DNA of 64,000 nucleotides from Chelonoidis abingdonii. Lineage: Eukaryota; Chordata; Testudines; Testudinidae. A program made the position numbers and the translations under genes. Shown here one piece after another: positions 21,005 through 31,480 of this stretch; positions within the stretch are counted from its first letter, which is position 1, and each line of letters starts with the position of its first letter. Where the stretch lies: positions 8,820,372 through 8,884,371 of the forward strand of contig NC_133782.1 of assembly GCF_003597395.2 (NCBI RefSeq), written 5' to 3'. Below the pieces are notes generated by a model, which searched no databases, was not told where the DNA came from, and saw only the letters and a list, made by a program, of their open reading frames with translations.

Positions 21005-22010
21005 GTGTGGTCTACACTTGAAAGTTATACCAACGTAACCATATTGGTCAAGAGAGAGATTATTTTTGTATTTAAAATGACATAGTTACCCTAGTACAAG
21101 CCCCTAGGGTGGACACAGTTATAATGATGCCAATAGCTATATTGACAAACCCTCAGCGTAGATCAGAGGTGGGTAAACTACTGCCCGTGGGCCACATCCG
21201 GCCCACAGCACCCTTCTGCCCGTCCCCTGAGCACCTGGCCTGGGAAGCTGGCCCCCGGCCCCTCCCCCGCTGTTCTCCCTCCCCCACAGCCTCAGCTCAC
21301 TGGACTGCCGGTGCAACGCCCTGGGCGGCAGGGATGTGAGCTCCTGGGGCAGCGCAGCTGCAGAGCCCAGCCTGATCTGGTGCTCTGTGCTGTGCAGTGG
21401 CATGGCTGGTTCCAGCCAGGCAGCGCGGCTGCCTGTCCTGCTGCTCTTGGTGGCACAGCAGAAGTGCCACCAGCCACTGGTGCTCCAGGCAGCACGGTAA
21501 GGGGGCAGGAAACAGAGTGGATTGGATAGAGGGCAGGGAAGTTTGGAGTGGTGGTGGTCAGAGGACGGGAGTGTGGATAGGAGTTGGGGTGGGGAACATG
21601 GGGGTTGCATGGAGTAGGGGTTCCAGGGGGGCAGTCAGTAACGAGAGGAAGGGTTGGAAGGGGCAGGGGGTTCTGGGGCTGTCAGGGGACAGGGAATGGG
21701 GTGTGTGTGGATGGAGCAGAGGTCCCAGGGGGGGTGCTGTCAGGGAACGGGGTGGGGGGGTTGGATGGGGCAGAAGTCCAGGGGAGGCTGTCAGGGGGCA
21801 AGAAGCAGAGGGGGTCAGATAGCGGGCAGGGGCTGGGCCACACCTGGCTATTTGGGGAGGCACAGTCTCCCCTAACCGGCCATCCATAAAATTTCGGAAA
21901 CCCAATGTGGCCCTCAGGCCAAAAAGTTTGCCCATCCCTTGTGTAGATGCATGTTATATTTGATATAAAAGCTTCTGCTGGAAAGCTTACACCTTGAGAC
22001 ACACAAGTAG
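21005..22010. mobile_element. GTCTACAC-type inverted-repeat element split by a hAT
   Basis: GTGGTCTACACTTGAAAGTT at about 21006 starts a MITE-like sequence with ATACCAACGTAACC and AGTTATAATGATGCC words. It is interrupted at 21164-21940 by a hAT and continues to about 22000. The right terminus is not clear. Confidence 0.5.
21164..21940 (+). mobile_element. Non-autonomous hAT element, 777 bp, with internal minisatellite
   Basis: Starts CAGAGGTGGGTAAACTACTG and ends ...AAAAAGTTTGCCCATCCCTT; the ends are inverted repeats. Flanks GCGTAGAT (21156-21163) and GTGTAGAT (21941-21948) agree at 7 of 8 positions, as expected for a hAT duplication. The left half is GC-rich. From about 21490 to 21840 there are imperfect tandem units of the GGATGGGGCAG...CAGGGGGGC...GTCAGGG kind. 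The open frames of 141 and 157 codons here are by-products of this composition. Confidence 0.9.
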
Positions 22011-22451
22011 TCTTGGCAGAATTCAATTTTTACTTTGTATAATTGACAGATAATATTGATTCTAAAGTTTTTTTAATTTAAATTTTCATAGTTGTACAAA
22101 ATTATGGATTTTAAGTTGTTTCATCAATTTAAATTTTCACAGCTGCAGGAAATTATGGGGGAATCAGACCATGGGGATGAGAGGGGGGGGTGGTCAGACA
22201 ATTATTTAATGACAGGAGACATCGAGATTCAAAAAATTAAAGCTTTATAAAACAGTAATACACAAATTGTCAACATCGTATGTCAAACTATACAAAGTAA
22301 ATAGCAGTAAATCAGACTAATTAGTTCTCAAGCAACATTTTTCTTACTTTTCCTCTGTGTACATTTAAATTATTATTGATGGAACTATTTTTGCATCAGT
22401 TTGTGCATGTATGGTGATATCAACACTCTTCAGCTGGGGGACCCTCTATGG
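22011..22451. other. AT-rich sequence, no gene recognised
   Basis: AT-rich, with a repeated TTTAAATTTTCATAGTTG/TTTAAATTTTCACAGCTG word pair at about 22076-22145. The end of this stretch, CTCTATGG (22444-22451), is the left flank of the hAT cluster. Confidence 0.45.
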
Positions 22452-22766
22452 CAGGGGACAGCAACCTTTCAGAAGTGCTGTGCCGAGTCTTCATTTATTC
22501 ATTCTAATTTAAGGTTTCGCGAGCCAGTAATACATTTTAAAGTTTTTAGAAGGTCTCTTTCTATAAGTCTATTATACTAAACTATTGTTGTATGTAAAGT
22601 AAATAAGGTTTTTGAAATGTTTAGGAAGCTTCATTTAAAATTAAATTAAAATGCAGAGCCCCCCCTCCCCCCCCGACCGGCGGCCAGGACCCGGGCAGTG
22701 TGAGTGCCACTGAAAATCAGCTCGCGTGCTGTCTTTTGCACACCTGCCATAGGTTGCTTACCCCTG
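22452..22766 (+). mobile_element. Non-autonomous hAT element, copy 1 of a direct pair
   Basis: Begins CAGGGGACAGCAACCTTTC and ends CATAGGTTGCTTACCCCTG, inverted termini. The interior is AT-rich (GTATGTAAAGTAAATAAGG and GCTTCATTTAAAATTAAATT blocks) with a GC-rich right part. The same family is at 23588-23895 and, reversed, 37272-37582. Left flank CTCTATGG, right flank GTCTAAGG (6 of 8). See the composite-transposon finding for another reading of these flanks. Confidence 0.9.
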
Positions 22767-22938
22767 GTCTAAGGAAAGCTTAGGTGCTGCAGAATATGGA
22801 GTTGGCGGCTGACATGAGCAAGGGGCCTTCCTCCCTCTGATATCAGTGACCAGCTCACTACCAGGGACAGCTAGGCTGCTAGGTGTCATCTTTTGAGATC
22901 CCTGATCTCTCATGGTCGTTACAAATCCCTCCTTTTAG
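22767..22938. other. Spacer between hAT elements
   Basis: 172 bp without a recognised feature. Together with 23498-23587 it would be the DNA carried between the two hAT copies. Confidence 0.5.
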
Positions 22939-23489
22939 CAGGGCCGGTGCAAGGATGTTTCGCGCCCTAGGCAAAACTTCCACCTTGCGCCCCCGCCCTG
23001 AGGTATCCCCTCCGTGGCAGCTCCCCTGCTCCTCCCTGAGGCGCCCCCCTTGTGGCAGCTGCACCCTGAGGCACCCCCCCGCCCCAGCTCACCCCTGCTC
23101 CACTCACGAGCACCCCGAGCACCCTGAGCATGCCGTCACTACTTCACTTCTCCCACCTTCCAGGCTTTCAGCTCCTAAGCTGATTGGCACCGCAAGCCTG
23201 GGAGGCGGGAGAAGTGAAACAGCTCACCCCTGCCCCCAGCGTGCTAGGGGAGTAGGCAGAGCAGGGGTGAACTGGGGCAGGGAGTTCCCCTGCGTGCCAC
23301 CCCCTCCTTACTTGCTGCAGGTGGCCCTCCCTGTGCTCCACTGCCCCAGCTCTCTCAGCCTAAATGTTGGAGGCGACTGGGGCGGCCGAAGATCCAGCTG
23401 CCGCGGTCACTGCAGAAGAAAATGGTGCCCCTCCAAATCCCAGTGCCCTAGGCGGCCGCCTAGGTTGCCTAAATGGTTGCACTGGCCTG
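22939..23489 (+). mobile_element. Non-autonomous hAT element, 551 bp, GC-rich
   Basis: Termini CAGGGCCGGTGCAA and TTGCACTGGCCTG are inverted repeats. Flanks CCTTTTAG (22931-22938) and CCTTTTAA (23490-23497) agree at 7 of 8 positions. The interior is very GC-rich with CCTAGGCGGCCGCCTAGG-like palindromic words near the right end. The 204-codon open frame here is not a gene. A related terminus bounds 39865-40232. Confidence 0.9.
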
Positions 23490-23587
23490 CCTTTTAAGGA
23501 AGTGTCAGAGGATCAGCCCTGGTGTCTTTGCCCAGTGGAATTCTGCAAGATGGTAATTGGCCTCCCTACATTTCCAAATGGATACAG

Positions 23588-23895
23588 CAGAGGTCAGCAA
23601 CCTTTCAGAAGTGGTGTGCTGAGTCTTCATTTATTCACTCTGATTTACGGTTTTGTGTGCCAGTAATACATTTTAACATTTTTAGAAGGTCTCTTTCTAT
23701 ACGTTTATAACATATAACTAAACTATTGTTGTATGTAAAGTAAATAAGGTTTTTAAAATGTTTAAGAAGCTTCACTTAAAATTAAATTAAAATGCAGAGC
23801 CCCCCGGAGCAGTGGCCAGGACCCAGACAGTGTGAGTGCCACTGAAAATGAGCTCGCGTGCCACCGGCATGCGAGCCATAGGTTGCCTATCCCTC
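23588..23895 (+). mobile_element. Non-autonomous hAT element, copy 2 of a direct pair
   Basis: Same family and orientation as 22452-22766: starts CAGAGGTCAGCAACCTTTC and ends CATAGGTTGCCTATCCCTC. The right flank is CTCTATGG (23896-23903). The left flank (GGATACAG) does not match it, but the right flank is identical to the left flank of copy 1. Confidence 0.9.
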
Positions 23896-23903
23896 CTCTA
23901 TGG

Positions 23904-24661
23904 CTTATACAAAACAAAACAGTCTACACCAGTGATTCTCAAACTTTAGCAGCCCAAGGACCCCTATTTTTGTTTAAAATTTTTCACGGACTCCCAAGCC
24001 TCCCACTTAGCCCCAGGCTCCGCCCATACTCCACCCCTTATCCCAAGGCCCTATCTCTTCCCACCCCGGCTCCACCCTGCTCCTCCGCTTCCCTGCCTCT
24101 TTCTGCCTCCTCACTCAAGTGGGCCCTGTCTCCTTCTCCTCCCCCTTCCTCCCAGAGCCTCCCGCATACTGAGGAACAGCTATTCCATGGCGTGCAGGAG
24201 GCACTGGGAGGGACAGGAAGGAGTTGATCAGCGAGGCCAGCTCCAGACATGACTCATGGACCTCCTGGAGTACCGTTGGACCCCAATTTGAGAAACTCTG
24301 GTCTATACCAAAAAGGCTTTGCTGATATAGCTATGCCAACAGTGCCTGCTAGTGGAGACGCAGCTTATGCTATCGAAGGCATTATTTTGGCAGTATAGTT
24401 AAACTGCCTCTGAATAACAAACTGTGTTGGCCAAAAGTTTCTTTTGTCGATACGTTGCATCTACACTGTGGAGTTTGCACATCCTTTGCTGACAGAGGTG
24501 TGCAAACAGAATTTTCTATGTAGACTTGACCTCACCCCCACCTGACATAACTATACCAGTATAAGTTTTAAGTTCAGGACAGGCTTATATTGGTGTGATG
24601 ATTCCTCTTCCTATACCGGTATAGTTAAAGCAATACAACTTCCTACTGTAGACAAGGCCTT
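23904..24661. mobile_element. GTCTACAC-type inverted-repeat element split by a hAT
   Basis: CAGTCTACAC near 23921 continues after the nested hAT with CAAAAAGGCTTTGCTGATAT and ends in CTACTGTAGACAAGGCCTTA at about 24661. Paired words such as CTATACCAGTATAAG and CTATACCGGTATAG are characteristic. The left end is decayed and approximate. Confidence 0.6.
23930..24300 (+). mobile_element. Non-autonomous hAT element, 371 bp
   Basis: Begins CAGTGATTCTCAAACTTTAG and ends CCCCAATTTGAGAAACTCTG, inverted termini. Flanks GTCTACAC (23922-23929) and GTCTATAC (24301-24308) agree at 7 of 8 positions. The interior is pyrimidine-rich. Confidence 0.92.
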
Positions 24662-24684
24662 AGTGTAAGTGGAGGTCTTCATGA

Positions 24685-25252
24685 GGGTCTGGTCTATGTT
24701 TAACATTTAGCACACCATAGCTATCGTGCTCAGGGGTGTGAAAAAGCCATAACCCTGAGCACCGTAGCTATGCCGACATAACCACCAGGGTTGACCTAGC
24801 TACTGTCACTCAGGGAAGTGATGTTCCTGTAGTGATGGAAAGACCACTTCCCTTGCTGTAGGTTGTGTCTACACTATCGGGCTATGCCAGCAGAGCTACA
24901 GCCTCATAGATATACGACTAGTGTCCTCATAGTGTGGGCATTGTCTAGGAGTGCTCTGTTGCTACAGCTATCCTGCTATAGGCAAGCAGCACTTTTACCG
25001 GTATAGATTATTCCAGCCCCCTCTTGAGCAAAACTAATTATACCAGTGTAAAAAGCCACGAGGCAGATTTACCCCATCTTGAATAGCCTCCTGTCGGTAC
25101 AGTGAACAGCTGGGGGTTACATCAGTTTTCCCAGTATACTTGTGTCTGTGGTAGGGGCTCTTGCTAGCACAGCTCTTGGTCAGGGATCACACCAATTCAC
25201 GCCACTGACTGACACGACTATGCTGGCAAAAATCTGTAGCATAGATGTGGCC
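24685..25252. mobile_element. GTCTACAC-type inverted-repeat element, 568 bp
   Basis: Starts GGGTCTGGTCTATGTTTAAC and ends CTGTAGCATAGATGTGGCC; the termini are imperfect inverted repeats (9 of 13 in the clearest part). Flanking triplets TGA and TAA are compatible with a Harbinger-like 3 bp duplication. The interior has words such as CAGGGGTGTGAAAAAGCC and GCTATGCCGACATAAC found in this turtle family. Confidence 0.6.
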
Positions 25253-27051
25253 TAAATGAGACTCCGCACCCTCATCTGAAGTTTGTTTATTCAGAATATA
25301 AACAACCATGAGTATTAATGAAGTCTATTAAGACATATTATTTATAGATTTCAAGGTATATAGTATCTGGGGGCACCTTACAAAGATTAAAGCAAAAAAA
25401 AAAAATCCCAAGTATGTGAAGTAACTATAAACAACATGCCCTCCCTCTGTGTAATTATGTTATAGTCTGTAATACACTGGCACCTAATTAAAGAAAATAT
25501 TAAAATGCAAACGTAATAAATATGCTGCAGCTATTTATGTATTTAAACCACTGGGAAATAAAATGATTACATTATGATGAATGTAATCAAGACATTGAGT
25601 AAGTGATATTAATTCACAACTACAGTAAGTAACATGAGGCTGTATTTGTTTTAAAAAGATTCATTTTAATGCTAACATTGCGAGCTGTCAAGATGCCTGG
25701 AAGAAATGTGTAGAATAGGAGGCAGGCAATAACATACTGGGGGTTAAACATTTAAAAATATTTGCAGTTTTAATTTAAAGTTTTCATTGTGCATTACATA
25801 TTTTCACTTAATTAAAAAAATCTTTTCAGCATCTTAATTATTACATATATTTATCATACGTAGATCATATGTATTCTAAAATGCATGCAGTTTTTTTGGC
25901 TATATTTACTCCATATTGTAGTAGGATTCTGACGCTGAAATCTCATTAAACCAGAGAATATATTAAAAACAATTCTGACAGACATGCTTGTTGAAAATAT
26001 TGTTTATAGAATGTCTGACCATCTTTAAACACTCAGAGATTAGCCACTGCCTAGTGTCAAAATAAAAGAAATAAAACTTAAAGTGTTTTGTGTAATAAAC
26101 AAGAGCATTACAGGTACTAAAATATAACGCAAGTAAAATGTTGGTCAAGATTCTCTGCTGATAGGACCAGGCATTTAGGCCTCAATCCTGCAAAGATTTA
26201 AGCATGCCTGGTACCTTTAATCATGTGAGTAGTCTTGTCAATAGAACTGAGGTTTAGGCTCATGTACTTGGGATAGCCAGTCGTTCCTGCTGGTTGTGCT
26301 GCTGTGGCTACCCCATATTTTTAGCCTGGTAGGTCAATGAGAGCTAGCACACTTATATCTTCTTCAGCTGGGAATCTCACCCTCAGCTCCAAGTGTGAAT
26401 ATGCCCTTATTCTCTCTTTCTGGGCTGTTTGCACAAATGCAGTAATATCTGACACATCCCCTCAAGCTCCTTCCCCTTCCCACTCTTTACTTCCAGTTGA
26501 TTTTAATAAATAAAAGTACTTAAGAAACAGTTTCCGCAGCTCCCCTGCACTATTTTGGTCAGGGGCGGGCGTGTCGCCGTGACTGGGGAGGGCAATGCGC
26601 TAGACCTGTAATATGCCATCCTTCCTCTAGACAGGTATGTAATGGCTGTGAAGCTGAATGAATACAGGGCTCTGATCAGATTGCTGGCTGGGGGATCGGT
26701 GGGGACGTCTGGGAGCCCCTGCCTTGAAAACAAAGGGAAGGGAAGTATGACCCATGCTTACCAGGAGTCTCTGCCCTCCTCTAGTGGGCAGAGACTCCTG
26801 GTCAAACTCCACATGTAGGGGTTTGACTCTATGGAAACAGGGATCTTTGGCTTCCACAGCAGAGGCTGGTGGTTTTACATCCAGAGGTCCTGGGTTCAAC
26901 TGCTGACCTGTGCAGGTGTGTCGTGTTGCAAGCAGGGACCTAGTGTACATTTTGAGCTGTGGTGGATCTCTGAAGCTTGGGAGGCATTTGCTAGAGGTAC
27001 CTGTAAGCATGAGACTCCCCACCCACTGCACCTCCCAGTGGATGGGTCTGG
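25253..27051. other. AT-rich, repeat-poor stretch, then unclassified sequence
   Basis: 25260-26160 is strongly AT-rich with many TAATTA, TTTAAT and ATTACAT words and no transposon I recognise. A short diverged copy of the palindromic repeat lies at about 26175-26250. 26500-27050 is GC-richer, with no coding evidence. Confidence 0.4.
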
Positions 27052-27380
27052 TGTGATGGGTTGGGTCACAGAGACCCCCTTGGGACTGTCACCTGTCATG
27101 CTGAAATTACTTCTGAGCCTGTTTTCCCTGTCAGCTTGGGTGCCAGCAGTCCTGTTACATGGTTAGAACCGAGCTGAGTGGGCTGGAAACCAAAGCCAAA
27201 GGTGGGAGCTAGAGTCAGAAACCAGGAAGAAGGCTGGAGCTGAGGCAGGACAAGCACAAGAGAAGCCTGCTGCTGCTGTTCTGAGCTTAAAAGTAGGTTG
27301 GCTGAGGGGAGCCAGCAGATCGGGTGGGCTGGCTAATCAGGTGCTCCTGCTGCAAACCAGCTGAGCTCATTAATCGGCCT
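27052..27380. mobile_element. Possible LTR fragment(s)
   Basis: TGTGATGGGTTGGGTCACAG followed by CCCCCTTGGGACTGTCACCT resembles the start of a turtle LTR. The following block to about 27380 (GCTAGAGTCAGAAACCAGG..., CTGCTGCAAACCAGCTGAGC) resembles another LTR piece. No paired ends or duplication were found. Confidence 0.3.
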
Positions 27381-27663
27381 GCAGGGTGCGTTGGCTAGTC
27401 CTCAGGCTCATTTGGAGAGAGGTGATCAGTCCTGACCTGGGTTATAGAACGAGTCTTGCATTCTTGGGATTGACAGCGCTAGTGAGGAATAAAGTTGTAT
27501 TTCTGGAGGCTGATGATGACCTGGGTAACAATATATTCAGCCCTTATGTGTGGGACAGTAGCTGCCTCAGCCTTTTTCGGTATCTAAATCTTTGTGAGAT
27601 TACCTGTAGCATCTCCTTGAGACAACATGGGATCTTCCATCAGCCTGATGGTAGCTTAGTGAG

Positions 27664-27800
27664 GTCATAGACTTTTAGGGCAGAAGAGAGACCATTAATC
27701 AACTACTCTGACCTCCTAGATAACACATGCCTGTAGAATATCTCCAGTTGCTCCTGCACTGAGCGCATCATATGTGTTTGACTAAAGTAGATCTAAATGA
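27664..27800 (+). repeat. Dispersed 'TCATAGACTTTTAGGGCAGAAG' repeat
   Basis: GTCATAGACTTTTAGGGCAG, CCATTAATCAACTACTCTGA and CCTCCTAGATAACACATGCC follow the order of a very common old turtle retroposon tail. The right boundary is approximate. Confidence 0.55.
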
Positions 27801-30239
27801 ATGAATTGTGAGCTATGCTATGTTTACCACCAAGCTACCTTTTAATCATGGATTTTTCTCTTAGTGAATGGTTGCCAGCTTGCTACTTAGAGATCGATAT
27901 ATTTTATTCACCCTGACAGGCATGTCATTCTTTCCTATTAGCCGTTTTCATTTTAAAGCCTAATTAAGGTCACCCAATGAAGGCTACTTAGAGACAGATT
28001 TTTTTTTACTTGCCTAACTAATAACTTTGCAAGAGACACACCAAATATCCTGTGTTAGATCTTCCCACTACAGCAGTGTACTGTGACCCAGAAAAGAGTC
28101 CAAACATATGCTTCCTCCTACTGCAAGGGGAGACTGTACATATGCCAGCAAATACAGATCCAAATAAAGGAAATTACAGATGTGCCCTAGTAATGTGCTT
28201 CTGCCAGCTTGAGAAATGTGAGCTCAAGAAAACCCACTGAAAGATGCTCAGCTTTGATTTCCTCCTGTAGCCTGAATTGCTTCCCTCAGATCCAGAAAGG
28301 ATAAAACAAGATGCATCTCGCACAGTTTTCCTCTGTTGTCTTTTTTCCCCAATGCAGTTTAGCTCAGGTTGGCATCATATCTGATTTAGTTGTGAATAAC
28401 TTTAAAATCCTTGGCAGGGCAAGACGCCTGCTGAACAGATTGTAGGACTTCCACCTACCTCTCGCCTAGATTTAAATCAAACTCCTTTGAATATATTACA
28501 CCGCAGAGCCATTTGTTCAGTGCCACTTCCTTCTGTATAGCTTGTATTTCGTCATACAATAAGCTCTCTGAGATATATGGTTGTTGCCCAGAAGAGGAAC
28601 AATGGACTCTCTGGATCTTGTCAGGCTGCAGTGAGAAATTGATTTTCAGATGGTTTGACTGAGTCACAGGTGTAAATCTCACTGTTGTGGGGTTGGGGAG
28701 ATGATTTCTATCAAATATCGTTCATTAAGGAATAGAAGTGTTCCCTCCACCCCAAGGGCTTGGCCACTTGACCCCTTTTTATAAACCTTGCCAGGATTAC
28801 AGCTGGGTTATACAACCCAAGGAATGACACTTAAACTGACATTAACCACAGCTAGATCGCTCGTGTGTGTGTGTGTGTGGTTTCCATAGTAACAACTTAA
28901 GAATGAAACAGATAAGAAATAAAGTTAGTCTTGGGATTTTTCTTTTCAAGGGAAAGTAAGGGAAGAGAAGGGGTTAAATCAAGAGTGAGTGGTGCACATC
29001 ATCCCTTCTCTGCATCAAAAACTGCAAAGATAATGGATATTCTGCAAAGAGATACACTTTGAAAAAAAAAAAGCTTTTAATGTCCCATGTCCTTCATTCC
29101 TTAGGGTCTTCCTAACAGCACGGGCTGTAGTTCGTATACGTAAAAGGGGCTTGCTCTGCACTGCACAAAATCAAAAGGCAGAGGCCTCCAAAAAGACGGT
29201 GAGATTCAGATGCAACCATGTTGCTTGCTGATGTACATACTTCTGATTTCATGTTTCTCTTTGGCTTGGGACATGTCCCCTGGCTTGCTTTGGACCATTT
29301 GCCAAGCTTCCCTGGGTCACGCTATATACTTCACTTGTATATGCACACACTGGAGGCGCCTGTGTAATGCAAATACTGTTCTTTACAGGTGCTTTCCTTC
29401 CCTCCACCCCCCAATTTTCTTCTGTGAAAGGCCAGGATGATTTTGGGAGGATTCTGGAAGGTGTAAGAAAACAACAACCATGTTCGTCTCTATGGTCTCC
29501 CAACCGGAATATCTGCCTGCAGGAATGTTTTTTTAGAGCACGTCCACGCTTTGGTCTCCAATTTACACATTATTGCCGGGCTTAATTTAGTACTGTGAGA
29601 TTTACCCAGGCCCCAGGGCAGTGAGAACCTGCACTGAAATGTCTATAAAGCATGAACCACCTTGTAAAGTAAGGGTGAGAGTCAGGCTGTCACTGGATGG
29701 TTGCTAAGAGGAGAGTTGGCGCAGCCCTGCAGTACTCGGTTCACTAAAACTTCTCATGGGAACAGTTCCCTGCAGGTTTGCTTGGAGTTCAATAACTCAG
29801 GCCTCCATAAGATCCCTTCTCACTCCATAACAAGAAGCCCCCCTGTGCCCTTCTGACTTTAGCTATTTTCACAGCAGGAGTCCTAGGGTTTATTGGAAGA
29901 ATCGGCTGTCTGGGAGGGGGAGGGAAACTATTGCATTCCAAGAACCGCCAAAACCAGGCTCGAATTATTAGTACCAGGATTTCATGCTCAATTGAGAAAA
30001 AATTCTGCTGGTGTTTCATTATAGACATAAAGGTGAGTTTTCAGGTGCAGTGAGGTGCAATCTTCCTGTTGGCAATCATACTCTGTACCAAAAAAAACCT
30101 CCCATGCAGACAATTTTTGGATGCCTGTAAATGAATTGCAGGCACAGATATTAGTTTTTGGATAGCTGCAGATCAGGCTGTTCGCTGTCCAGATACTACT
30201 ATTAATTCACAGCTACAGAAGAGAAGCCAGCTTTCTGAA
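27801..30239. other. No recognised gene; (TG)n tract and small palindrome
   Basis: (TG)n lies at about 28862-28880. A 23 bp palindrome-like word, TGCCTGTAAATGAATTGCAG with its continuation, lies at about 30121-30143 and probably belongs to a small fold-back repeat. No exon supported. Confidence 0.4.
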
Positions 30240-30600
30240 CACGTAGGGCCAATCTTTTAATGATTGGCGCAACCAGCTGTTCCCATTTAGCCTAAATAAC
30301 TGGCTGGACTTTCAGAAGTGCTCCAGCCCCCTTTTAGGTACCTTGATGAAGCAGACAGACTTTCAAAAATGCTCAACATCTAGCCGCTTCCATTGAGAAC
30401 TTCTGAAAGTCTCTCCACTTTGCTTTGGAGCCTAAGTGGATTTCGGAAACTCGGGCTTCACTTGTGGATGCTGGGAACTCTTTCAAAATCTGGCTGTGAG
30501 CGAGTAACCCAAAGCCCGTTGAAGTCAGTGGAAGTCTTTCCATTGACTTCCATGGGTATTGGATCAGACACTTGGTAATCAGAACATTAATCAACGTTTT
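30240..30600. repeat. Diverged 'TTTCAGAAGTGCT / GCCTAAGT' repeat
   Basis: GACTTTCAGAAGTGCTCCAG, TTTTAGGTACC, GAACTTCTGAAAGTC and GAAGTCAGTGGAAGTC words place this in the same loose family as 6895-7045. Limits uncertain. Confidence 0.4.
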
Positions 30601-31321
30601 TCAAGTTAAGACCATAATTATTAGGCAAGGCTGCTCTGTGTCTCTGTCTTAATAACTTCCATAGCTTTCCACTTTTGTCCCTGATTTCAAAATCATGAGG
30701 GCAGTTAGAATCCTACAGGTAGCTTTTGTATCTTTGCCACCTCTTCTCAACAAGTGGGCAACTTTCCGCCTCTTGTCCTGTAACATCCAGAAAAGACACC
30801 ACAGCTGGGTTCTCCATAAAGCTGAGAGAATTTTTTCTGCTGATTTTTTGGCCAAAACATGTGGAGTCAGGTTGACCAAAATGTTTTGTGAATTGTTTGG
30901 GTTGGGGAAAAAGCATTTTTTAAAACGGTTTTCAATTTACATTTCCGTGTAACAATTGGTTGGATAAAGAAACTGTGATGTGTAAGGCTAAATTCAGAAA
31001 GGGCATAAATATGTTACTGCCTGTCATGGGGGATAAATATATTTCCTTCCTCTCTGAGTGCTAATGGAATCTGCTAAAGACTCACTACATCACACCTTCA
31101 TTAATATTCATGAGCATCTCCTGCAGAGCTGGGGATGGCGCTTAACCTATACTTGTGTCTGGCAGTTCAAATGCAGCCATGTTGGGTGTGTCTCCTCTCT
31201 CCTTTTACCTTGGCACTCACATTGTTCCATGGGCTCTTCAGCACAAAGTGCTGCTGACAGACAGAAGGCCGATTGAGAAAGGTGAACCCGTGGCTGCACA
31301 AACCCTTTCGAAATTTTAAAA
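30601..31321. other. No gene; possible old TTTTGGCCAAAA-type repeat
   Basis: 30830-30955 has AAAATTTT-like words (TTTTTTGGCCAAAACATG, GACCAAAATGTTTTG) also seen at about 38760-38850, suggesting an old dispersed repeat. Nothing else is recognised. Confidence 0.35.
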
Positions 31322-31480
31322 GTTCAGGGCATCATAGTGCTAGGCGCTGTACAAATACACAATAAGAGGTGGTCCCTGCACCAAAGAGTGTACAATCCAA
31401 ATAGAGAGGGTGGGAGGAAATGAATTGAACAAGGTCAGAGGCAAAATCAGTAATAGAACTCAGGTCTGCTGGACCAGGCT
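31322..31480 (+). mobile_element. MIR/CORE-type SINE
   Basis: TGCTAGGCGCTGTACAAATA, GTGGTCCCTGCACCAAAGAG and TGTACAATCCAAATAGAGAG are the typical ordered blocks. The part from GAACAAGGTCAGAGGCAAAA to AACTCAGGTCTGCTGGA is the body of the same SINE type. Confidence 0.7.

Noticed and set aside
22883..23497. Plus-strand open frame of 204 codons
   Set aside because: It is almost entirely the GC-rich hAT at 22939-23489.
26860..26910. tRNA-like B-box (GGTCCTGGGTTCAACTGC)
   Set aside because: No A-box at the right distance and no cloverleaf; a tRNA gene is not supported.
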